Origin: VBAS01 sp964444975 | GTDB lineage: Bacteria; Bacteroidota; Bacteroidia; Chitinophagales; Chitinophagaceae | Direction of reading: 5' to 3' | NCBI GenBank assembly: GCA_964444975.1 | Contig: CAYUJD010000106.1 | Span: 1 to 10,239, forward strand | Length of the DNA: 10,239 bases | Shown: in pieces, positions 6,330 to 10,239 of the stretch | Numbering within the stretch: position 1 is the first letter of the stretch | Layout: each line of letters begins with the position of its first letter | Notes under the pieces: generated by a model | What the model saw: the letters and a program-made list of their open reading frames with translations, nothing else | What the model was told of the DNA's origin: nothing | Databases searched by the model: none | Position numbers and translations under genes: made by a program

Positions 6330-6977
6330 ATGGGCTTTAACTCCATCATGAAAATCTTTGTTCCGAAAAACAGGATTTTCTACGAACTCTTCGAAAAAGT
6401 TTCTGCCAATGTAGCCACTATGGGCGATAAGCTCCGCGAACTGGTGGCTGAACCTGACTATGATAAAAGAACGGCCATTGTAAACCAGATAGAAGACCTG
6501 GAACATGCCAATGATGAACTGACCCACCGTGTGTTTACCGAGCTGGGCCGGAATTTCATCACACCCTTCGATCGGGAGGACATTCACTACCTGGCTTCCT
6601 CGCTGGATGATATTGCCGATACCATCAATGCGGCAGCCAAGAAAATAAATTTTTATAAAGTAAATCCCAACGACCTCGGCATCCAGAAGCTGGCCGAAAT
6701 TATTGACCATAGTGCCCGCCTGGTAAACAGCGCCGTCACCCACCTGCGGGATATGAAAAACCTGCGGGAAGTGACCGAGGCGCTGGTAAAAATAAACAGC
6801 CTCGAAAACCAGGCTGACGATGTGTTTGACATGAGCATCGAACGGCTGTTTGAAACCGAACCCGATGCCAAGGAAGTAATCAAGAAAAGGGAAATTTATA
6901 CGGTGATGGAAATTGCCACCGATAAATGCGAGGATGCAGCCAATGTGATTGAGTCTATCATTATCAAATACGCTTAA
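6330..6977 (+). CDS. PhoU-like DUF47 family protein, Pit accessory protein
   Basis: The product is 215 residues, the usual length for the DUF47 family (also called TIGR00153, YkaA or Pap), a cytosolic all-helical protein related to PhoU. It starts MGFNSIMKIFVPKNRIFYEL, a typical family opening with FVPK. Acidic helix motifs that in PhoU relatives bind metal clusters are present: QIEDLEHANDEL (53-64), DREDIHYLASSLDDIADTI (81-99) and the later repeats LENQADDVFD and ATDKCEDAANVIESI. These proteins are usually encoded immediately before a PiT transporter and are thought to modulate it. That order holds here, with the PiT gene 94 bp downstream. It lies 17 bp after the porin stop, so co-transcription is expected. 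No Shine-Dalgarno is visible; the leader is AT-rich. An alternative start at Met7 (6348) is possible, but the first Met is preferred. Confidence 0.9.
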   Translation: MGFNSIMKIFVPKNRIFYELFEKVSANVATMGDKLRELVAEPDYDKRTAIVNQIEDLEHANDELTHRVFTELGRNFITPFDREDIHYLASSLDDIADTINAAAKKINFYKVNPNDLGIQKLAEIIDHSARLVNSAVTHLRDMKNLREVTEALVKINSLENQADDVFDMSIERLFETEPDAKEVIKKREIYTVMEIATDKCEDAANVIESIIIKYA

Positions 6978-6982
6978 AACAA

Positions 6983-7045
6983 TGTGCTGATATGCTGATT
7001 ATTTTTTGTGAGCTCTCTGAACCGATTTTCATTGGTACATCAGCA
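6983..7045. repeat. Degenerate palindromic repeat between the DUF47 and PiT genes
   Basis: TGCTGAT occurs twice in tandem (6985-6991, 6993-6999), and its reverse complement ATCAGCA lies at 7039-7045. The rest of the 94-bp gap is AT-rich and contains no gene. The pattern of repeated GCTGAT/ATCAGCA words resembles small dispersed palindromic elements in intergenic DNA of Bacteroidota. It could form a loose hairpin in the operon mRNA. I see no convincing promoter here. Confidence 0.4.
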
Positions 7046-7071
7046 AATAGACACATAGGCAAATTATACTT

Positions 7072-8271
7072 ATGTTAACGTTTCTAATAATAATCATTGC
7101 ACTTACGCTGCTTTTCGATTATATCAATGGTTTTCATGATGCGGCCAATTCCATAGCCACCATTGTATCCACAAAGGTATTGACACCATTCCAGGCCGTC
7201 CTTTGGGCTGCATTCTTCAATTTCATAGCCCTGTATATTTTCACGGATTTCAATGTAGCGACAACCATATCCAAAACGGTGCATAAGGAGTTTATCACAT
7301 TGCCATTGATTTTTTCAGGAATCATTGCCTCAATTATCTGGAATCTGCTTACCTGGTGGTTTGGCATTCCATCCTCCTCATCTCATACATTGCTGGGCGG
7401 ATTTGCCGGTGCAGCCGTTGCACACGCCGGCTTTGGTGCGGTCAGCTCGCCGATTATTTTAAAAACTGCCGCATTTATCTTTTTTGCCCCGCTAATAGGT
7501 ATGCTGATGGCGTTGATTCTTTCACTTTGGTTTTTAAACTCATTCCGGAAAAGTTATACTCCTAAATTTGTTTCTGTACTGGTCATTGCTCTTGTTGGGG
7601 TTTTTCTTTACTACAACCTTGAATTCAACCCGGAAAAATTAAAAAAGGTAAATTTTGATTCCTATTACCTGAAAGTTCTTTTTTACTCCCGGAATTTTAA
7701 ATGGATCCTGCTTTCTACCATTGTCATTGTGCTGGCCATTCTGAGTTTCTATTTAAGTACATTAAATGTGTATAGGTCCAATCAATGGTTTCGCCGCATG
7801 CAGCTCATCTCTTCGGCTGCGTTCAGCATTGGTCATGGCGGAAATGACGCACAGAAAGCTATGGGTATTATAGCTGCTGCCATGATAGCAGCCGGACAAA
7901 TTGGCGATGCTAAAGAATTGCCTTACTGGGTTCCTTTTGCCTGCCACCTTGCAATGGGTTTGGGAACGCTTACCGGTGGCTGGCGAATTGTAAAAACAAT
8001 GGGAACAAGAATAACAAAAGTGACCCCATTTGAAGGCGTAGCGGCTGAGTCTGCAGGCGCTATCACTTTGTTCTTAACAGAAGCATTAAAAGTACCAGTG
8101 AGTACAACGCATACCATAGCCGGCTCCATTATGGGAGTAGGCGCCACCAAACGGCTCTCCGCTGTGCGATGGGGAGTAAGCGTCAATCTTCTATGGGCAT
8201 GGATTTTAACCATCCCTGTCAGCGGGCTGATGGCTGCCGGCGTTTATTCAGTTGTGAAGTATTTTTTCTGA
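7072..8271 (+). CDS. pit: PiT-family inorganic phosphate transporter
   Basis: The product is 399 residues, a multi-pass inner-membrane protein of the PiT family (inorganic phosphate symporters driven by protons or sodium). Both inverted-repeat halves carry their signatures. The first half has DYINGFHDAANSIAT (16-30) and GIPSSSSHTLLGG (98-110). The second half has GHGGNDAQKAMG (254-265) and VPVSTTHTIAGSIMG (341-355). The conserved Asn/Asp pair (D23/N26 and N258/D259) that forms the ion and phosphate site is intact. Hydrophobic helices fill the rest; a central loop at about 183-205 (EFNPEKLKKVNFDSYY) is probably cytosolic. It follows the DUF47 gene, its usual partner. Bacterial PiT proteins often carry metal-phosphate complexes. 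Whether this one uses H+ or Na+ cannot be decided from the sequence. A low-affinity transporter grouped with a specific porin suggests the set works as one outer-to-inner-membrane path. Confidence 0.95.
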   Translation: MLTFLIIIIALTLLFDYINGFHDAANSIATIVSTKVLTPFQAVLWAAFFNFIALYIFTDFNVATTISKTVHKEFITLPLIFSGIIASIIWNLLTWWFGIPSSSSHTLLGGFAGAAVAHAGFGAVSSPIILKTAAFIFFAPLIGMLMALILSLWFLNSFRKSYTPKFVSVLVIALVGVFLYYNLEFNPEKLKKVNFDSYYLKVLFYSRNFKWILLSTIVIVLAILSFYLSTLNVYRSNQWFRRMQLISSAAFSIGHGGNDAQKAMGIIAAAMIAAGQIGDAKELPYWVPFACHLAMGLGTLTGGWRIVKTMGTRITKVTPFEGVAAESAGAITLFLTEALKVPVSTTHTIAGSIMGVGATKRLSAVRWGVSVNLLWAWILTIPVSGLMAAGVYSVVKYFF

Positions 8272-8272
8272 A

Positions 8273-8300
8273 TTGATCTGTTCTCTTTTCCCGATTTTTG
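8273..8300 (+). promoter_or_regulatory. Candidate promoter for galE
   Basis: TTG (8273-8275) followed after 17 nt by GATTTTTG (8293-8300), five of six matches to TAnnTTTG, lies in the 49-bp gap after the PiT stop. The expected start near 8306 gives a leader of about 15 nt. No terminator hairpin is visible in the gap, so read-through from the phosphate operon is also possible. Confidence 0.35.
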
Positions 8301-8320
8301 CCTGAATTAATGAAAACTAC

Positions 8321-9376
8321 ATGCTGAAAATTCTTGTTACCGGCGGATGCGGTTACATCGGTTCGCATACCCTGGTTGACCTTATCGAAAACGGGTATGA
8401 TGTGATTTCGGTGGACAACAATTCCCGTTCACATCCCGATATGATCGAAAGGGTGGAAAAAATCACGGGACAAAAAATCAAAAACTATAAAGTTGATCTC
8501 TGCAATTTCGACGATACCTATGCCATCTTCCAGGAGAACGCCGACATCAAAGGCATTATTCATTTTGCGGCATACAAAGCCGTTGGCGAATCGGTAGAAA
8601 ACCCGCTGATGTATTTTGAAAACAATCTTTTCTCACTCATCAACCTGCTGAAATGCGTGCAGGATTTTGACATTCCCTGGTTTGTATTTTCATCTTCCTG
8701 CACGGTGTACGGCATGCCCGACAGCAGCCCGGTGACAGAAGCCACGCTGCCCAAACCCGCCGAGTCGCCTTACGGCTATACCAAGCAAATGGGTGAGCAG
8801 ATAGTAAATGAATTTGCCAAAAGCGCTGCCACAAAATGCATCCTGCTCCGCTACTTCAACCCGGTTGGCGCTCATCCTTCGGCCATCATTGGCGAAATGC
8901 CCGTGGGCAAACCACAAAACCTTTTCCCGGCCATTACGCAAACAGCCATCGGCAAATTGCAGGGTATGATTGTGTATGGAAATGATTACCCTACAAGAGA
9001 CGGCAGCTGCATCCGCGATTTTATTCATGTATGCGACATTGCCCATGCCCATACGCTTGCGCTCGATTACATGGCCGAGAGAAAAAACAAATCAGGCTGC
9101 GAAGTATTTAACCTCGGAAGCGGCAACGGTGTATCGGTGCTGGAAGCCATTCAAGCATTTGAAAAAGTTAACGGGGTTAAACTCAACTATTCCATCGGGC
9201 CCCGGCGGCCCGGCGATGTAATTTCCATTTATGCCAATAATGACCTGGCCAAAGCCGCCCTCGGCTGGCAACCACAATATACTCTTGAAGACATGGTGGC
9301 CACTGCCTGGAAATGGGAGCAACGACTGAAAGCGGATGAAAAAGTGTTCACCGGAAAAAATACGGAGCTGAATTGA
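8321..9376 (+). CDS. galE: UDP-glucose 4-epimerase
   Basis: The product is 351 residues, a cytosolic NAD-dependent short-chain dehydrogenase that interconverts UDP-glucose and UDP-galactose (Leloir pathway, and supply of galactose for glycans). The NAD-binding motif TGGCGYIG covers residues 7-14. VDNNSRS (31-37) is the typical GalE loop after strand 2. Catalytic residues are present: SSSCTVYG (124-131, Ser126 equivalent to E. coli Ser124) and YGYTK (Tyr151, Lys155). LRYFNPVGAHPS (176-187), the GKPQNLFP stretch and RDGSCIRDFIHVCDI (226-240) complete the family signature. Length is slightly above the usual 338-340. The start ATG at 8321 puts the glycine motif at the usual distance. It is not obviously tied to phosphate uptake; UDP-N-acetyl-sugar activity is a possible alternative. 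Confidence 0.95.
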   Translation: MLKILVTGGCGYIGSHTLVDLIENGYDVISVDNNSRSHPDMIERVEKITGQKIKNYKVDLCNFDDTYAIFQENADIKGIIHFAAYKAVGESVENPLMYFENNLFSLINLLKCVQDFDIPWFVFSSSCTVYGMPDSSPVTEATLPKPAESPYGYTKQMGEQIVNEFAKSAATKCILLRYFNPVGAHPSAIIGEMPVGKPQNLFPAITQTAIGKLQGMIVYGNDYPTRDGSCIRDFIHVCDIAHAHTLALDYMAERKNKSGCEVFNLGSGNGVSVLEAIQAFEKVNGVKLNYSIGPRRPGDVISIYANNDLAKAALGWQPQYTLEDMVATAWKWEQRLKADEKVFTGKNTELN

Positions 9377-9394
9377 AGATTTAAATGTTTAACT

Positions 9395-9451
9395 GGTTCA
9401 GGAGGTTTCAGGGATATTGATAAAACTATGGAACTTTTAAACCTCTGAACC
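9395..9451. repeat. Imperfect inverted repeat after galE
   Basis: GGTTCAGGAGGTTT (9395-9408) pairs with AAACCTCTGAACC (9439-9451) with one bulged base and a 30-nt loop. The right side continues as CTTCTAAACC, so the words GAACC/AAACC recur at a 9-10 bp step. It could fold in the galE transcript as a weak terminator, although no T-run follows on either side. It more likely represents a dispersed degenerate intergenic repeat. Confidence 0.45.
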
Positions 9452-9471
9452 CTTCTAAACCACCAATCGAC

Positions 9472-9479
9472 TATTTTTG
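9472..9479 (+). promoter_or_regulatory. Candidate -7 element for the transketolase gene
   Basis: TATTTTTG is a perfect match to the Bacteroidota -7 consensus TAnnTTTG and lies 23 bp before the ATG at 9503. No clear TTG -33 element is found 17-21 nt upstream, where the galE-distal repeat sits. Transcription would start near 9485. Confidence 0.42.
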
Positions 9480-9502
9480 CCCAACACTTATGTGATAATT
9501 TT

Positions 9503-10239
9503 ATGGAAGCAGTGGCACAAAAAATAAATATGCTTAAAGAAATTCAGCCCACCGGAAACAAGGATACCAGAAGCGGCTTTGGCGATGGAATAGTGGAAGC
9601 TGCAAGAAAGAACCCCCAGATCGTTGCACTCACGGCTGATTTGGCCGGCTCACTCAAGCTAAACCAGTTTATAAAAGAATTTCCTGAACGATTTTTCCAG
9701 TGCGGCATTGCCGAAGCCAACATGATGGGCATTGCTGCCGGGCTGACCATCGGAGGAAAAATTCCATACACTACTACGTTTGCAAATTTTTCAACCGGCA
9801 GAGTGTACGACCAGATCAGGCAATCCATTGCTTATTCCGGAAAAAATGTAAAAATCTGTGCATCGCATGCCGGCATTACGCTTGGTGAAGACGGCGCCAC
9901 CCACCAGATACTGGAAGACATCGGCCTGATGAAAATGCTGCCGGGCATGACAGTGATTGTGCCCTGTGATTATAATCAAACCAAAGCAGCTACTATGGCC
10001 ATAGCCGATTATTGGGGGCCGGTGTATTTGCGTTTCGGCCGCCCGGTGTGGCCTATATTTTCAAAGCCAGAAGATTTTGAAATCGGAAAAGCTCAATTTT
10101 TTTCCGAGGGAACAGATGTTTCCATTTTTGCCTGTGGCCACCTGGTATGGAATGCCATTCAGGCCGGTGCTATACTGCAGGAAAGAGGAATCAGCGTGGA
10201 AGTGATAAACATGCATACCATCAAACCGCTGGATGAAGA
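9503..10239 (+). CDS. Transketolase C-terminal-half subunit (partial, 3' end outside the window)
   Basis: This open frame starts at ATG 9503 and continues to the right edge, showing 245 residues of a protein usually near 310-320. It is the pyrimidine-binding half of a split transketolase, the thiamine-diphosphate enzyme of the non-oxidative pentose phosphate pathway. Residues about 21-185 form the Transket_pyr domain: GIAEANMMGIAAG (68-80), with Glu71 as the conserved cofactor-activating glutamate, and the motif GEDGATHQ (128-135) characteristic of transketolases. VYLRFGRP (174-181) closes the domain. The C-terminal transketolase domain begins near 197 (AQFFSEGTDVSIFACG). No diphosphate-binding half (GDG..N motif) lies upstream; galE occupies that place. 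A deoxyxylulose-phosphate synthase C-half is less likely because of the GEDGATHQ motif. An alternative start is Met10 (9530). Confidence 0.88.
   Translation, partial: MEAVAQKINMLKEIQPTGNKDTRSGFGDGIVEAARKNPQIVALTADLAGSLKLNQFIKEFPERFFQCGIAEANMMGIAAGLTIGGKIPYTTTFANFSTGRVYDQIRQSIAYSGKNVKICASHAGITLGEDGATHQILEDIGLMKMLPGMTVIVPCDYNQTKAATMAIADYWGPVYLRFGRPVWPIFSKPEDFEIGKAQFFSEGTDVSIFACGHLVWNAIQAGAILQERGISVEVINMHTIKPLDE

Noticed and set aside
6321..6743. 140-residue minus-strand open frame opposite the DUF47 gene
   Set aside because: It is antisense to a gene with intact PhoU-like motifs and shows no independent evidence.
1..10239. CRISPR arrays, tRNA or rRNA genes, transposases and prophage genes
   Set aside because: I found no repeat-spacer pattern, no tRNA cloverleaf and no recombinase or phage-like protein anywhere in the window.

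Overview
The window reads as chromosomal DNA of a Bacteroidota bacterium, and a member of the Chitinophagaceae is plausible. The reasons are a TonB-dependent receptor with an N-terminal CarboxypepD_reg-like domain, lipoproteins with Bacteroidota-style signal peptides, AT-rich untranslated leaders without Shine-Dalgarno sequences, promoter-like TTTG / TAnnTTTG elements, and a transketolase encoded as a separate C-terminal half. Genus and species cannot be read from the sequence.

Layout. Positions 1-313 (minus) hold the 5' part of an unrecognised small lipoprotein gene that runs off the left edge. An intergenic stretch (314-550) carries two terminator-like hairpins on the minus strand. Positions 551-4729 (minus) hold a two-gene operon: a 932-residue TonB-dependent receptor followed 12 bp later by a 455-residue lipoprotein predicted to be a parallel beta-helix. 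A 365-bp divergent regulatory region (4730-5094) follows. Positions 5095-8271 (plus) hold an OprO/OprP-type porin, a PhoU-like DUF47 protein and a PiT-family phosphate transporter. Positions 8321-9376 hold galE, and 9503-10239 the first 245 residues of a transketolase C-terminal-half protein cut by the right edge. Two short intergenic regions (6978-7071 and 9377-9502) contain degenerate palindromic repeats.

How the genes work together. The plus-strand trio makes a coherent phosphate route: the porin for outer-membrane passage, PiT for inner-membrane symport, and the DUF47 protein as the PiT accessory or regulator. The divergent receptor/lipoprotein pair sits across a shared control region, so I infer that it is an energised outer-membrane importer for phosphate or a phosphorus-containing ligand. 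The substrate is not visible in the sequence.

The most unusual part is the divergent control region. It has a Pho-box-like pair of half-sites (TTAAC[A/C]-N5-GTAAT[A/T], 11-bp period) facing each operon. It has two tandem plus-strand promoter candidates that share an exact 10-bp AATTTGGTAA, and a 12-bp-stem intrinsic-terminator hairpin between them. It also has a perfect 14-bp inverted repeat (4961-4974 / 5072-5085) that encloses the hairpin and the proximal promoter and ends just before the porin start codon. This could be a leader-RNA switch that hides the translation start, or an invertible promoter cassette. Within 4784-4870 I see nothing beyond AT-rich DNA.
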